Below are positions 17,897-27,629 of a stretch of 64,000 nt of DNA, one piece after another (the first letter of the stretch is position 1; each line of letters opens with the position of its first letter). Under the pieces are notes generated by a model. It was not told where the DNA came from. It did no database searches and saw only the letters and a list, made by a program, of their open reading frames with translations. The DNA comes from Pseudobacteriovorax antillogorgiicola (GTDB lineage: Bacteria; Bdellovibrionota_B; Oligoflexia; Oligoflexales; Oligoflexaceae), in the NCBI RefSeq assembly GCF_900177345.1, contig NZ_FWZT01000002.1:248001-312000 (forward strand). Reading direction: 5' to 3'. The translations under genes and the position numbers were made by a program.

Positions 17897-18553
17897 CTAG
17901 TGAAGCTTGAGATCCTTCAATCTACTTGTAAACTCACTTTTGGTATCATCTCCGTCGGCGAACAGCCACAGGCCGACTACCTTTAGGGGTTTTTCGAAAC
18001 TTACCTCGGCAGCTTGCCAGCCTTCGGCACTGGGCTTAGACTCCATTACCAACGATTCGATGCTAGATGAATAAGGGCTTTCCCAACGGCTGCCAGGAGC
18101 AGACGGGGAGCCGACCACCAGATATAGCATTCGATCGGAAGCTAGTTTTAGGACATCGCGGGACTTCTTCACCCATGCTGGAGCGAAAAAAGGCACCATG
18201 GGTGCCTCACCAGAAAGAATCAAGCCGATACGAAATAGAGCGTCATCGCCTGATTTCTTTTTCTCGTGAGATGTATCTTTAAGTTTAAGTTGACCTGAAC
18301 TCTGCCAAAGAACTTGCACTTTCTGAATGGATTGCACCTTCGCAAAGGGCTTCAGTAAGATCGATGACGACTGTTTGACCTCTGCCACCAAAGTATCAGG
18401 CTTTTCAAGTCGATACTTTGTAGGGGGTATATCGTCGAAGGTAATATGCTCGAATTCACTTGGGGAGAGTGTCATAGTTGGGGTACTTGCCAGGGCGGAG
18501 CCTGGCAAGATACAGAGGCTTAGCTTAGCCAGGAGCAGAAGCCGGTTGATCAT
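17897..18553 (-). CDS. Exported DUF3047-like protein
   Basis: 218 residues with a signal peptide (MINRLLLLAKLSLCILPGSALA). The mature part begins FEHITFDDIPPTKY and has VQVLWQSSGQL and SGDDALFRIGLIL, matching the strand-W, GDD and R-I positions of DUF3047. The second ATG (18553) is preferred because AAGGAG is 9 bases before it; the first ATG abuts the ribosome site. Its 5' end overlaps the 3' end of helD by 29 bases, implying co-transcription. Confidence 0.6.
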   Translation of the reverse strand: MINRLLLLAKLSLCILPGSALASTPTMTLSPSEFEHITFDDIPPTKYRLEKPDTLVAEVKQSSSILLKPFAKVQSIQKVQVLWQSSGQLKLKDTSHEKKKSGDDALFRIGLILSGEAPMVPFFAPAWVKKSRDVLKLASDRMLYLVVGSPSAPGSRWESPYSSSIESLVMESKPSAEGWQAAEVSFEKPLKVVGLWLFADGDDTKSEFTSRLKDLKLH

Positions 18554-20852
18554 GGAATTCATCTCCTTCGATAATTGGTGAGGGTTTCACCTGAGAGATC
18601 ACCCAAAGCTGGTGAATCGCGCGAGTCGCGGCTACATGCAGCAGGCGGCGATCTTCTGGCTTGTCGCGATAGACATTATAGCTAGCATCGGGAACAATTA
18701 CATAATCAAATTCGAGGCCCTTGACTTGGCTAGCATCGGTAATCTCGATCCCTGGGCGGAATTCAAAATCACCGTCGGGAACAAACCGAACTTTTGGCAC
18801 ATCCCTGAGCACATCGTAGAGCTTTTTCGCTGTTTCAATCTCTTTGGCAATAATTGCAACACTGGCATGGGGTTCGTTGAGTATAAGATCTGTGAGAGCC
18901 TCATTGAGCATGAGAGACATCTGGCCATCGTTTTTGAAGTTGGAAAACGATACTGGAGCTCCGTCTTTGATCGCAGTTGGTGCGGTACGTGGTGCAATGG
19001 GGCCGAGCACCTTATGGGCGAATGCTGCAATGGGAGCACTGGAACGATATGTGGTTGTCAGATGGTTTGCTGAAACCCGGGTGACCCCTAACTCATCGAG
19101 TACGGTTTCCCAGGAGTCAAAAGACGTTGATGGATCAATTTGCTGGGCGGAGTCCCCGGCAATGGTGATAGCTGCATCGGGGTGCAGGGTGCGACCTAAT
19201 ACATTGCGCTCCATAGGCGCCAGATCCTGAGCTTCATCAATGACCATATGGGTATATTGTTTCAAGCGGCCTTTGCCCGTGCTTGCTCGGCCAGCTTTAA
19301 AAAAGTGCAGCTCAAGAAGAACCGCAAAATCCTCGCTATCGATAGTACCAGCGAGTTCATCGGCATCTTCTTCGGCAAGAGACTTGCCGTCGATGGTTTC
19401 CAGCTTGCTTGCATCAATGTTGCTGTATCGCTGCTGGCTCGATTTGTTGAACTGTTCAAGGGAGTGGCTCAACACCTGATCGATCATCCCCTCGCTGAGC
19501 TGACCATCAGAATGTTTGACGATCCATTCAAGCATCTCTCGATTAGAAAACAGGTCGATACGATCATTGGCGACGTTTAATAAGTTCTTGCGAGTTTCCT
19601 GGAAAAACTTCTTCACCACAGCGATTCGTTGCTGCTTGGACTTGCTATCCTGGCCAGGAAGCGACTGGATGTATTCTTTTTCCGCAAGCTCAAGCCGCTC
19701 AAGAAGTGCTAGATCCGTGCGCTTTTGCAGGAGCTTTGCAGCAGCATCGCTACCAGGCAGCTTTTTCTCGAAGGTCTTCACCAACTCATCGACTTGTTGC
19801 CTTACCAGCTCCTCAAAGGCTACTCGTACTGCTGGATGCCTTTTGAACCGGATCACATTGCCCGGTGTCCACTTATAAACCCGCTTGGGCAAGCTCTTGA
19901 TCAGCTGTCGCGCCTGCTGAGATATCCATTGTTCGAAGGTTGTGATCTGGACTTGATTCAGGTGAAGGCTTCGGAGAAGTTTGCCGGATAGATGAACGAG
20001 TCCTGGTTCTGGCACAATCACGATCATGCGGTTCTGGGCAAAGCGTTTTTTATCCAAGTAATTTAGGTAAGCCATCCGATGAAGGGCGACCGTGGTCTTA
20101 CCGCAACCGGCACCTCCTAGAATCAAGAGAGGATCATCCACGGCGGAGTTGAGGAGGCGATATTGTTCTGGATCGAGAAGGGCCGCGATATCTGGGCTTG
20201 GTGACCCAGACTGCCCTGTGCCAATCGATGTGCTGCGACTGGCAGTTCCCGCACCGCCCATAAGGCTTGGCAAGGCATGGCGATTGTCAACAATCCAATT
20301 GTTCTGGTCGTCCTTGGTATAGCTGCGCTCTGGGGTAATAATATGAACAAGCTCACCCCGCTCTACAGTCACAATGCGGCGGGCTGTTACGACACCTTCA
20401 GCGAGGCGGCCGGGTAGCTCTTCTTCATACTCTTCACCTTCGCGGTAGTTAAAAAAGATTCTTGAAACCGGGGCGTGACGCCAATCAATCACTGGAGCTT
20501 TGGCGGTATCAAGGAATGTAATATGGCCAAGCAAGACATCTCGCTTGCGACCCTGTTCCTCTAGCTGCATATGGGCAAAGTATGGGGACAAGCGCTCCGG
20601 TAGTGCATCATCGGGGCTTCGTTCAATCAGGGCTCTTTGGGTATTCATCTGATCGAAAAGAGCTGGTAAGTCTGCTGTTTTCGCAGTCGAAGCCTCATCT
20701 CGCAAGGCTTCCAGTCGCTTGGCGATCAGGTTCATGTTGATCTTACGCTTTTCGATCGTTGTTTTAATCCCATCTTGGACTTGCTGAAGCAGAGATTCTT
20801 CCTCAGCAATAATGGCATGATCTTTTTCTGATAGTTTTCCTGAGCCTTCCAC
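18525..20852 (-). CDS. helD: HelD-like UvrD-family helicase
   Basis: 775 residues of the UvrD/Rep superfamily 1, with the layout of HelD: an N-terminal coiled coil (EEESLLQQVQDGIKTTIEKR), an insert with VIDWRHAPVSRIF, the Walker A motif GGAGCGKTTVALHR at about 245, DEAQD motif II, 'TTYRSS' motif IV region and VAATRA motif VI. HelD proteins bind RNA polymerase and release it from stalled complexes or nucleic acid using ATP; here that role is inferred from the family. GTG start behind AAGGGG. It is longer than UvrD only in the N-terminal arm, as expected for HelD. Confidence 0.88.
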   Translation of the reverse strand: MEGSGKLSEKDHAIIAEEESLLQQVQDGIKTTIEKRKINMNLIAKRLEALRDEASTAKTADLPALFDQMNTQRALIERSPDDALPERLSPYFAHMQLEEQGRKRDVLLGHITFLDTAKAPVIDWRHAPVSRIFFNYREGEEYEEELPGRLAEGVVTARRIVTVERGELVHIITPERSYTKDDQNNWIVDNRHALPSLMGGAGTASRSTSIGTGQSGSPSPDIAALLDPEQYRLLNSAVDDPLLILGGAGCGKTTVALHRMAYLNYLDKKRFAQNRMIVIVPEPGLVHLSGKLLRSLHLNQVQITTFEQWISQQARQLIKSLPKRVYKWTPGNVIRFKRHPAVRVAFEELVRQQVDELVKTFEKKLPGSDAAAKLLQKRTDLALLERLELAEKEYIQSLPGQDSKSKQQRIAVVKKFFQETRKNLLNVANDRIDLFSNREMLEWIVKHSDGQLSEGMIDQVLSHSLEQFNKSSQQRYSNIDASKLETIDGKSLAEEDADELAGTIDSEDFAVLLELHFFKAGRASTGKGRLKQYTHMVIDEAQDLAPMERNVLGRTLHPDAAITIAGDSAQQIDPSTSFDSWETVLDELGVTRVSANHLTTTYRSSAPIAAFAHKVLGPIAPRTAPTAIKDGAPVSFSNFKNDGQMSLMLNEALTDLILNEPHASVAIIAKEIETAKKLYDVLRDVPKVRFVPDGDFEFRPGIEITDASQVKGLEFDYVIVPDASYNVYRDKPEDRRLLHVAATRAIHQLWVISQVKPSPIIEGDEFHDQPASAPG

Positions 20853-20934
20853 GATTTCGCCCCTTGCGACAATTTAGACCAAAACTAAGCAGGCCAACCT
20901 ACCGGACCCGCTTGTAAAATACAATAGCTGGCCG

Positions 20935-22407
20935 TTATTTCAAAACCAGTGCAGTTATTGGGTAACTATGCAGGAGCGTACGGATCTGTGATAGGTATGT
21001 CATCTTACTTGCGAGAGCGTCAATCTTTTCAAGCTCAGCCATCTGGATCTCTATCTGGTAGCGGAACACAGCCACATCATCACTGCGTGCCTGGCTTAGC
21101 TTTTCCTGTTCGGCATTTCTTTGTCGCGTGAGGCTCTGAATTTGGTTGGATTTCAGTCTTAGTTGCCGAGCTGTTCCAGCGAGAGCCTTATAGGCCACCT
21201 CAAGCTCCCGAGCGACCCCGTTGTAAATAACCTGTTCTTCCGCTTGCCATTGGCGGCGCTCGTAATCTGCGGCCACGCGATCTTGTTCGGCCCCTTTATT
21301 TTCGATGTTCCAAGTTACGCTTAGGCCAACGATGGCAATATCACCGTTGTCCGCATCCTCAAGTGCCTTGTCACCCTCTCCTGCAATTCCACGCTTATGG
21401 TACGAGGCAAATAAGTCCAACTCCGGTTTTAGGGATTCTTCAGCAAGATCGATTTTAGCATGACTGGCATCTTGAAGCCGACGTACCATTTTTATATCCA
21501 GGCGATGCTCAGCAAGCTGTTTTAAGGCTTGGCTGGCACTTCTATAAGGAAGTTGATTCCTGGGGTTGGAAGGTAATCGCGCGGGTACTCTTATTCGTTG
21601 ACCCCTGTGTCCGACTCCATAAAGGAGGTGAGCAAGGTGAGATTGAATCTGAGTTTGATGGATATCGATATTCAGTAACAGACCTTCATGATTGACAAAG
21701 GCCGCCTCGGCAGATGCGACGTCCACCTCATCCGCTCGACCGATCGTTTTTCTTCGTTTCATCGCTCGGACAAATTTCCGAGATTCTTTGACAAGCTTCT
21801 CAGCCACACTTTTTTGCTGATTGAGAGCAACCAACTGCCAGTAGTAGCTTTCAACTAAGCCCTGACGAGATTGTTGTTCAATCTCTAGGCGATAGCTTGG
21901 TGTGATTGATTGGTCGATACCCACCTGCTGTTGTAGTTTAACAAGTCGACTCCATAGATTTTTCCAAAGGCTTTGCCGGATGGTGACTCCATAAAGAACC
22001 TGATGCTCAGGATTGTAGGTAGGTGCAAAGATCGGATTAATACTTGCGGGATCGACACTGTAGCGAACCTTTTGCTGATCCCATTGGGTTCCAAGCTCGA
22101 TATAGGTGCCAGTTGGTAGCAGTTTCGATGCTTTGAACTCACGGCTGAATCGTGTGCGTGATTCACCATTGCTAGGAGAGCTAAGTTCGCCGTCATCTTC
22201 AATCTGCTGATAAGTGAATGACAATCTTGTATCAAAGGCTTGGTTGGCTCGATTGCCTTGGGCGATGAATGCCTGTCGCTGGCTCAGGTACTTTTCCGGC
22301 AGCGACGAATGCTCTCGGGCAAGTTTGAGAGCCTCTTGTAGACTTAGGGTGACAGAAAGAGCGAAATCGCCCCATACCAATAACATGAATAAAATAAGGT
22401 ATTTCAA
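20935..22407 (-). CDS. TolC-family outer-membrane channel protein
   Basis: 490 residues with a signal peptide (cut near FALSV). It has the two-repeat TolC layout: LSLQEALKLAREHSS at the start of repeat one, long helices (LVKESRKFVRAMKRRKTIGR, with 'DVASAEAAF'), and a second repeat with LDLFASYHKRG and SVTWNIENKGA. The channel forms the outer-membrane exit of an efflux or type I secretion system. No inner-membrane pump or adaptor is adjacent. TTG start, with GAGGG upstream. Confidence 0.88.
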   Translation of the reverse strand: MKYLILFMLLVWGDFALSVTLSLQEALKLAREHSSLPEKYLSQRQAFIAQGNRANQAFDTRLSFTYQQIEDDGELSSPSNGESRTRFSREFKASKLLPTGTYIELGTQWDQQKVRYSVDPASINPIFAPTYNPEHQVLYGVTIRQSLWKNLWSRLVKLQQQVGIDQSITPSYRLEIEQQSRQGLVESYYWQLVALNQQKSVAEKLVKESRKFVRAMKRRKTIGRADEVDVASAEAAFVNHEGLLLNIDIHQTQIQSHLAHLLYGVGHRGQRIRVPARLPSNPRNQLPYRSASQALKQLAEHRLDIKMVRRLQDASHAKIDLAEESLKPELDLFASYHKRGIAGEGDKALEDADNGDIAIVGLSVTWNIENKGAEQDRVAADYERRQWQAEEQVIYNGVARELEVAYKALAGTARQLRLKSNQIQSLTRQRNAEQEKLSQARSDDVAVFRYQIEIQMAELEKIDALASKMTYLSQIRTLLHSYPITALVLK

Positions 22408-22644
22408 TGAGAATTCCCTCTGGAGCGCACCACGATGAAACAGAAATCTAAGGAACTAGTCTATCGTTAAGTGGCTTCCCTCTCCACTACAAAGCAAGCA
22501 TCTGCTAAAGCTGAGAATGGGCCCACAAATGACCGTAAATTATGCCATTTTGAAATAGCACTGTCATCCCTGTAAGATTTTGGCTAGGATCCAACTGCCT
22601 ATATGGCGTGGTAGTTGATAACTGTGGAAATTGTGGAGATTGTT

Positions 22645-24420
22645 ATGAATTTGCGAAAAAGGTATCTCGTCCTTAGTCTGGGGCTCCTCTCAGGCTTAGC
22701 TTGCCAACAAGAAGAGAAAATTGATGAAAGGGTGATTCCTGAAGAGGTTGTTTCAGGAAGCTTCATGGTAGAGTCTATTGATACTGTCGAAGGTGATAAA
22801 AAAGAAGCGCTGAAAGCTGCTCTTACACCGATAGCATCGAGTATGGGCTGTAGCCTTGAAGGTCCTACAGAGATTCTTTGGGAGCACCAAGAAAGGGCGC
22901 TACCCATCACACTCAACAACTCGTTTCATATTAAATTTAACGACTGTAATCTAAGTCAAGAGCAAACGGATCAGCTGCTAACTCAGATGCTCAGCCTTGA
23001 TGAAGTCCAAACGGCGGAAGCTGAAGCGGTTCTCAAAGCGAGCCTTTCGGAAAACGATCCGTACAAGTCTCGTCAATATTATCATACAAATATCAGACGT
23101 AACGAAGCTTGTGATGTCAGTTCCAAGCAAGGAAAACCCGTTGTTGTTGCGGTCGTTGACTCCGGTGTTCAGTTCAACCACCCCGATCTCGTGGATCGTT
23201 TCTATCGTGATGGCGATGGTCAAGTGATTGGTGCTAACTTTGTTGGCAAGGGTTCGTACCGAAATCCAGATAACAACTGGGATGATAGCAATGGTCACGG
23301 AACTCACGTGGCTGGATTGATTGCTGCCACTGGTAACAACGGCAAAGGCATCACAGGGGTGGCTAGCTGTAAAAATGTCTTGATCATGCCTATCCGAGTT
23401 ATGGGTAGCAACGGTACAGGTAGCTCCATTGAAATCGATCGGGGCATTCAGTGGGCTGCTGCCAAAGGCGCTGACATTATCAACCTTTCACTTGGTAGCA
23501 ACTCATACGCGTACCGATCCAAGTCTAGCCATAAGAAAAGCCTTTACGAAAACTTAGCTGAGCAAGGGGTGATCGTATTTGCCGCTGCAGGTAACGATGG
23601 TTTCCGTAACGGTAGCTCGACGCGCAACGGTTACATTTACAGTTACCCTGCGAGTTATGACAACGTGATTGCGGTCGGTGCAACCAACCAACGTGATCGC
23701 TTGACAAACTTTTCCGTATACGGGGATTTGATCGATATCGCGGCTCCTGGTGAGCAGACTCTCTCAACTTACCCAGGATCGAGCTACAAGTACTTGAGTG
23801 GAACGTCAATGGCGACGCCGATTGCTGTTGGTGCCTACGCCCTAGCGCTTTCTGAAGTGCGATCAAAAGGTAGTGAGTATCTATTCCACAGCGAATTGAT
23901 GCCGATTTTGGCCAAGACAGCCAACAAGCGCGGCACTTTTGGTAGCAGTGAAATTGCGACTGCTGGTCTTGTGGATGCCAATGCTTTGGTTGCAGCCCTT
24001 CAAGAGCGTTTCCCTAGCGATGACACTGGTACTCCGGCACCGACAAACCCAATGGAACCTGGTTCAGGAGATGACAATGGTAGTGATCCTGAAGAGCCAG
24101 CCCCCACTCCAGGGGAAGGTTTCCGATTTGTTGGTTTGCAAGATGGCCAGACGATCAGTGCCAGTGGGTTGCGGATTCAGGTCGCTGGCTGGCCTGAAAA
24201 TACAGCTCGTATCTACCTTTACTGGATTACCGGTAATGAGTGGTTCCCGCGCAGTTTCACAAGCCTTGGTCGGGAAAACCTAGGTAACTCTGGTGATGTT
24301 GTTACCACTGAGTCTACTTACGTCCTATATGGAACCAAGTATTTGGTTGCTGAGGCAAAGGACTCTTACGGACGTCGCTTAGGAACCCAACAAGTACTAC
24401 TTAAAGGACTTGATCGATAA
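22645..24420 (+). CDS. Subtilisin-like serine protease (S8), lipoprotein
   Basis: 591 residues. Lipobox GLLSGLAC gives lipidated Cys20. Residues ~40-140 look like an I9-type propeptide. The catalytic triad is complete: Asp in VVDSGVQFNHP, His in GHGTHVAGLIA, Ser in SGTSMATP, with the oxyanion Asn in AAAGNDG. A Thr/Pro-rich linker (TGTPAPTNPMEPGS) leads to a ~95-residue beta domain that may bind a surface or substrate. The ATG 22645 with GGAG is chosen over an upstream frame opening. Secreted and probably T2SS-related or outer-membrane-anchored. Confidence 0.92.
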   Translation: MNLRKRYLVLSLGLLSGLACQQEEKIDERVIPEEVVSGSFMVESIDTVEGDKKEALKAALTPIASSMGCSLEGPTEILWEHQERALPITLNNSFHIKFNDCNLSQEQTDQLLTQMLSLDEVQTAEAEAVLKASLSENDPYKSRQYYHTNIRRNEACDVSSKQGKPVVVAVVDSGVQFNHPDLVDRFYRDGDGQVIGANFVGKGSYRNPDNNWDDSNGHGTHVAGLIAATGNNGKGITGVASCKNVLIMPIRVMGSNGTGSSIEIDRGIQWAAAKGADIINLSLGSNSYAYRSKSSHKKSLYENLAEQGVIVFAAAGNDGFRNGSSTRNGYIYSYPASYDNVIAVGATNQRDRLTNFSVYGDLIDIAAPGEQTLSTYPGSSYKYLSGTSMATPIAVGAYALALSEVRSKGSEYLFHSELMPILAKTANKRGTFGSSEIATAGLVDANALVAALQERFPSDDTGTPAPTNPMEPGSGDDNGSDPEEPAPTPGEGFRFVGLQDGQTISASGLRIQVAGWPENTARIYLYWITGNEWFPRSFTSLGRENLGNSGDVVTTESTYVLYGTKYLVAEAKDSYGRRLGTQQVLLKGLDR

Positions 24421-24447
24421 CGACTCAAGAACTGCTAATCAGTAACG

Positions 24448-24477
24448 AGGGCGCTCCACTAGGGGCGCCCTTTTTTT
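24448..24477 (+). terminator. Rho-independent terminator of the protease gene
   Basis: 10-bp stem AGGGCGCTCC/GGGGCGCCCT (one T-G pair), 4-base loop, then seven Ts. It may also serve the convergent DUF481 gene. Confidence 0.9.
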
Positions 24478-24490
24478 GCGATTGCGGAAT

Positions 24491-25246
24491 TTAGAATTGA
24501 AAGGTAAGGCCGTTCTTCAAGGTGCGGTCCTGGCGTTCAATCCCTGATGGTGGATTAGAATCGAAAAGAATCTTTAACGTGACCTCATAGCTCAGCATAT
24601 CTGAAATAGCTATATTGATGCCATTGTTGGATGCTAGGCGATAGTCGTCCTGATCTTCAATCAGTGGCTGATAGTAGGTTGTCGAGAAAAACGTTAGCCT
24701 ATCGTCCCACTTCGCCTTCAAAGATAGGTAGCTTGAAAGGCGATCATTATCTTGATCACGATCGATCTCAACCCGATCCAAGTATTCCTCACTCTCTTTC
24801 ATATAAAGGAGCCCAAAATAGGCTTGGTACATATCGCCTTCATAGCCGAAGCGGGGGCCTGTGCCATAAAGTCTTCTTTGTGACAAACCGCGAAACTCAT
24901 CGCTATCAGTTTGAGCAAACAGTTCCCAGTCGAGCCATGGAAGAATGTGATAGCGATAGCGAAGGTGATAAAATTTATTGTCCTCGTATTTCTTGCCATC
25001 GAGAACACCCCATTCCGAACTGTACATGGCGAGGACTTCGTGATCTTGCCATCCGTAACGAGCTGATAGACTGCCTTCTTGGGCTTCTCGATCCGTGTTG
25101 CCGCTGGTTGATTCAAAGCTGGCCTTAGCGACAAGGTTGAGCCCTTGACTGGTTTTTTTCGTTGTCTCTACGGAGACATCGACAATTTTTCCATAGCAGG
25201 GTGTTAAGGTGAGGAGTCCCCAAAATAGAGTAAGAAATCGTAGCAT
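24491..25246 (-). CDS. DUF481 outer-membrane-like protein
   Basis: 251 residues with a signal peptide (cut after YGK). The DUF481 opening (VAKASFESTSGNTDREAQEGSLSARYGW) is clear, followed by repeated 'YRYHILPWLDWELFAQTDSDEF' strands typical of a salt-induced outer-membrane barrel. The C-terminal 'LTFQF' ends in Phe, a BamA recognition signal. Function in the family is unknown. ATG 25246 has AGGA upstream. Confidence 0.85.
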   Translation of the reverse strand: MLRFLTLFWGLLTLTPCYGKIVDVSVETTKKTSQGLNLVAKASFESTSGNTDREAQEGSLSARYGWQDHEVLAMYSSEWGVLDGKKYEDNKFYHLRYRYHILPWLDWELFAQTDSDEFRGLSQRRLYGTGPRFGYEGDMYQAYFGLLYMKESEEYLDRVEIDRDQDNDRLSSYLSLKAKWDDRLTFFSTTYYQPLIEDQDDYRLASNNGINIAISDMLSYEVTLKILFDSNPPSGIERQDRTLKNGLTFQF

Positions 25247-25416
25247 GGTCTATCCTGATTGAAATTCGAAAGTTTATGTTTTGTCATGTTCTGACGATCT
25301 TCATATCCCATTTCGAATAGCGCCGAAAAAGTTATATCCGTGTAGCTCCCTATGGAATACTCTGAAAGTGGCATAGACTAGCGTACCGTTCCTTTGATGT
25401 AAACAGCGAGGTCATG

Positions 25417-26361
25417 ATGTATTTTATTGCACCAATATTTGCTCTTCTTCTGGTGTTGATGAGCGCCTGCCAGCACAGTTCCCTTTCCCAAGGTGAAGAT
25501 ATCGAGAGACTTCTTAAGGAAGCTCTTTTGACTGATGTTGTGATCTTAGGAGAAAAGCATGACAACCCTGAGCATCACCGCATCCAGGCCCAGTTTATCA
25601 AAGAGCTGAGTCGGCAGGGTCGCTTGCAGGGGGTGTATATGGAGCACCTGTTTCCTTCCCAAGAGATGATTCTAGTTAAAGAGTCAGCCGAAGTTTGGCC
25701 TGAGAAACTGAATTGGAAAACCAGTGGTTGGCCCTCGTATAGCGTTTTTCAATCATTATTCGATGTGATTGCAGCTGAAAAGCCCCCTGTTTATGGAGTA
25801 GGGATTCCAAGGCATCAGTTGAAAGCGTTTTATAAGAAGCAGGATCCGGGCTATCTCAACGAAGATGAAAAAAAATCAGTAGGACTCACCGTTCCGCTAC
25901 CTGATCAAGCCCACCAAGATCTACTCAGGACTATTGTCAAGGCCCACTGTGGTTACTTGGACGAGAAATCAGCGGGCTTTATGATGCCATTGCAACGATA
26001 TAAAGATGCCTTTATGGCTAAAAGGTATTTTGAGCATCGCCAAGCAGGGAAGGTTGCTGTTTATATTATCGGGGCAGGCCATGGCCGTCGTGACTTTGGT
26101 GTCCCCTATTACTTGAAGTATCGCGACCCCAAGCTTCGCATTCTCTCGATTCAATTGCAGGAGCGAGGGCAAGGATTGGGTCAAGAGCCAAATTTTGATC
26201 GTATCCTAGTGACTGAAGCTGTGGATCACGAGGACCCCTGTATGAAGTTTAAAAAGAGTCTGGAAAAATCGTTTAAGAAGGGGGCAAAGCCAAAATCGCC
26301 GCTGCAACATAAGAGCCATGATGGGTTAGGGAAATCCCACGGGAAGACCCCCCGGCAATGA
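25417..26361 (+). CDS. ChaN-like lipoprotein
   Basis: 314 residues. Lipobox LMSAC gives lipidated Cys18. The ChaN signatures are present: VVILGEKHDNPEHH near the start and 'VYIIGAGHGRRDFGVP' later, where His residues bind haem in characterised relatives. In Campylobacter ChaN binds haem at the outer membrane; here iron/haem binding is inferred. The second ATG is chosen for spacing from GAGG. The last 89 bases overlap the convergent phosphopantetheinyl transferase gene, an unusually long overlap, which supports the two 3' ends being tightly constrained. Confidence 0.8.
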   Translation: MYFIAPIFALLLVLMSACQHSSLSQGEDIERLLKEALLTDVVILGEKHDNPEHHRIQAQFIKELSRQGRLQGVYMEHLFPSQEMILVKESAEVWPEKLNWKTSGWPSYSVFQSLFDVIAAEKPPVYGVGIPRHQLKAFYKKQDPGYLNEDEKKSVGLTVPLPDQAHQDLLRTIVKAHCGYLDEKSAGFMMPLQRYKDAFMAKRYFEHRQAGKVAVYIIGAGHGRRDFGVPYYLKYRDPKLRILSIQLQERGQGLGQEPNFDRILVTEAVDHEDPCMKFKKSLEKSFKKGAKPKSPLQHKSHDGLGKSHGKTPRQ

Positions 26362-26806
26362 TCTGTGGCACGCCGTTCTTCTTTTGGATCTGCTCGACTG
26401 TGATTGGTTTGTTTCCAAGGTCGCTCCATAAGTCGATCAGAGTTTGGCGGACGGCCGCTGCTGGGGATGGAGAGCTTGACGAAATACGATAGGTGCCTGC
26501 GCATGAGGCGGGCATGGCAAGGCAATGCAGAAAGTTTTGATCTTGCTCGTAGTGCAAGCCAAGCTCAATATCTTCAAAACGAATCTTGTTCAACTTTGAG
26601 TTCACCTGGAAGGCGGCAGGGATAAAATTAATGGTCCTTTGCTGTCGGATAGCCTTAAAAGCTGCTTCTTTTGCCGCCCAAAGCTGATGACACATCAGAA
26701 CTGAATCTGAAAAGTATCGCTTTTCTCTCTCACTAGTAATTCTCTGAAAGAACCTTGGATGAGGAGGTGGCTCAGTTAAGTCGATGATGTCATTGCCGAT
26801 GATCAA
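26273..26806 (-). CDS. 4'-phosphopantetheinyl transferase
   Basis: 177 residues. The family's magnesium and CoA motifs are visible: NDIIDL at the N-terminus and WAAKEAAFKA in the middle, close to AcpS type but with a Sfp-like longer C-terminus ('SLTHHGSYVAAAIL'). It transfers the phosphopantetheine arm of CoA to the Ser of an ACP. TTG start with AGGA upstream. It overlaps the acyltransferase gene by 17 bases and is last in the operon; the ACP at 27630 is its likely substrate. Confidence 0.88.
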   Translation of the reverse strand: MIIGNDIIDLTEPPPHPRFFQRITSEREKRYFSDSVLMCHQLWAAKEAAFKAIRQQRTINFIPAAFQVNSKLNKIRFEDIELGLHYEQDQNFLHCLAMPASCAGTYRISSSSPSPAAAVRQTLIDLWSDLGNKPITVEQIQKKNGVPQIIAGGSSRGISLTHHGSYVAAAILALPPS

Positions 26807-27542
26807 AATAATCCTGCTCTAACTTTGTAAGTTGATCGAATATCTGCAGAGTCTTATCTCGGGCTGCTCGCCTGCCTCGATGCTGTGAATGAGGCTCCAA
26901 GGCCTTAAGTTTAATCGTGAAGGTCTCTTGTTTCTTTGGCAGCCAAGAGTAGCTTTCTTGAGAGTCTCCGCGCAAGTAGATACACCATACTACGGCATTA
27001 CCAATTTCTTCTAAAATCTCACCAACGCCGTAGGTCGCTGCATCCCGATCCACTCGGCCAGTTCGTGATCGTCCACCTTCGGGGAAGATACAGATGCTTT
27101 CACCTTCCATACCGAGAAATTGAAGCCGAGACATCACCCGAGCCTTGTGCCGTTTGCTGCCATTGCGTTTGATAAAGCAGCACTTCCCCAGATAGCAGAG
27201 TAGGCGAAGGAAGGGATTATGGCCGAAGTTTGCGTACTCGGGGACGTTCCATGGAAAGCGATGAAAGTACCAGAGGTAGTGAGGCCACGGCATTAATGCC
27301 CAGTTGATAATGAAGGAGTCAATAGCTGTCAGGTGATTGGCTGCGATAATAATCGGACGGTTCGCGGCGGCTTTTATCTTGTCTCGAACATCTTTCCTGA
27401 ATTCATTTAGGTCTCGGATGCGATGTTTACGGTAAAACTTGAGGTAAAATATTACGATAGGAGCAAGCCAAATCATGCAGAGGAAACTGAGAACCTGTTG
27501 CAAGCGTATAGACCAGCGAGTCAGAGGGGAGATTAAAACCAT
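26790..27542 (-). CDS. 1-acylglycerol-phosphate acyltransferase-like (PlsC family)
   Basis: 250 residues. Catalytic NHxxxxD is seen as NHLTAID; block III as FPEGGRSRTGR; one N-terminal membrane segment (LQQVLSFLCMIWLAPIVIFYL). It would transfer an acyl chain from ACP or CoA to an acceptor; in a cluster with its own ACP and ketosynthase it may attach the cluster's product to a lipid. Ribosome site GGAG is 6 bases before ATG. Confidence 0.85.
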   Translation of the reverse strand: MVLISPLTRWSIRLQQVLSFLCMIWLAPIVIFYLKFYRKHRIRDLNEFRKDVRDKIKAAANRPIIIAANHLTAIDSFIINWALMPWPHYLWYFHRFPWNVPEYANFGHNPFLRLLCYLGKCCFIKRNGSKRHKARVMSRLQFLGMEGESICIFPEGGRSRTGRVDRDAATYGVGEILEEIGNAVVWCIYLRGDSQESYSWLPKKQETFTIKLKALEPHSQHRGRRAARDKTLQIFDQLTKLEQDYFDHRQ

Positions 27543-27558
27543 GCCAACTCCAAAGAAA

Positions 27559-27610
27559 GCCTAGGTGATCACTCAATCAGAGACAGATTAAGAAGGGGAA
27601 TCACCTAGGC
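27559..27610 (-). terminator. Stem-loop between the ACP and acyltransferase genes (attenuator-like)
   Basis: Perfect 11-bp stem, GCCTAGGTGAT (27559-27569) and its complement (27600-27610), with a 30-base loop, followed on the minus strand by TTTCTTT. It falls in the only long gap (87 bases) of the operon, so partial termination or RNA processing here would favour ACP over the downstream enzymes. Confidence 0.5.
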
Positions 27611-27629
27611 CTATTAAGCAGTAAGAAAA

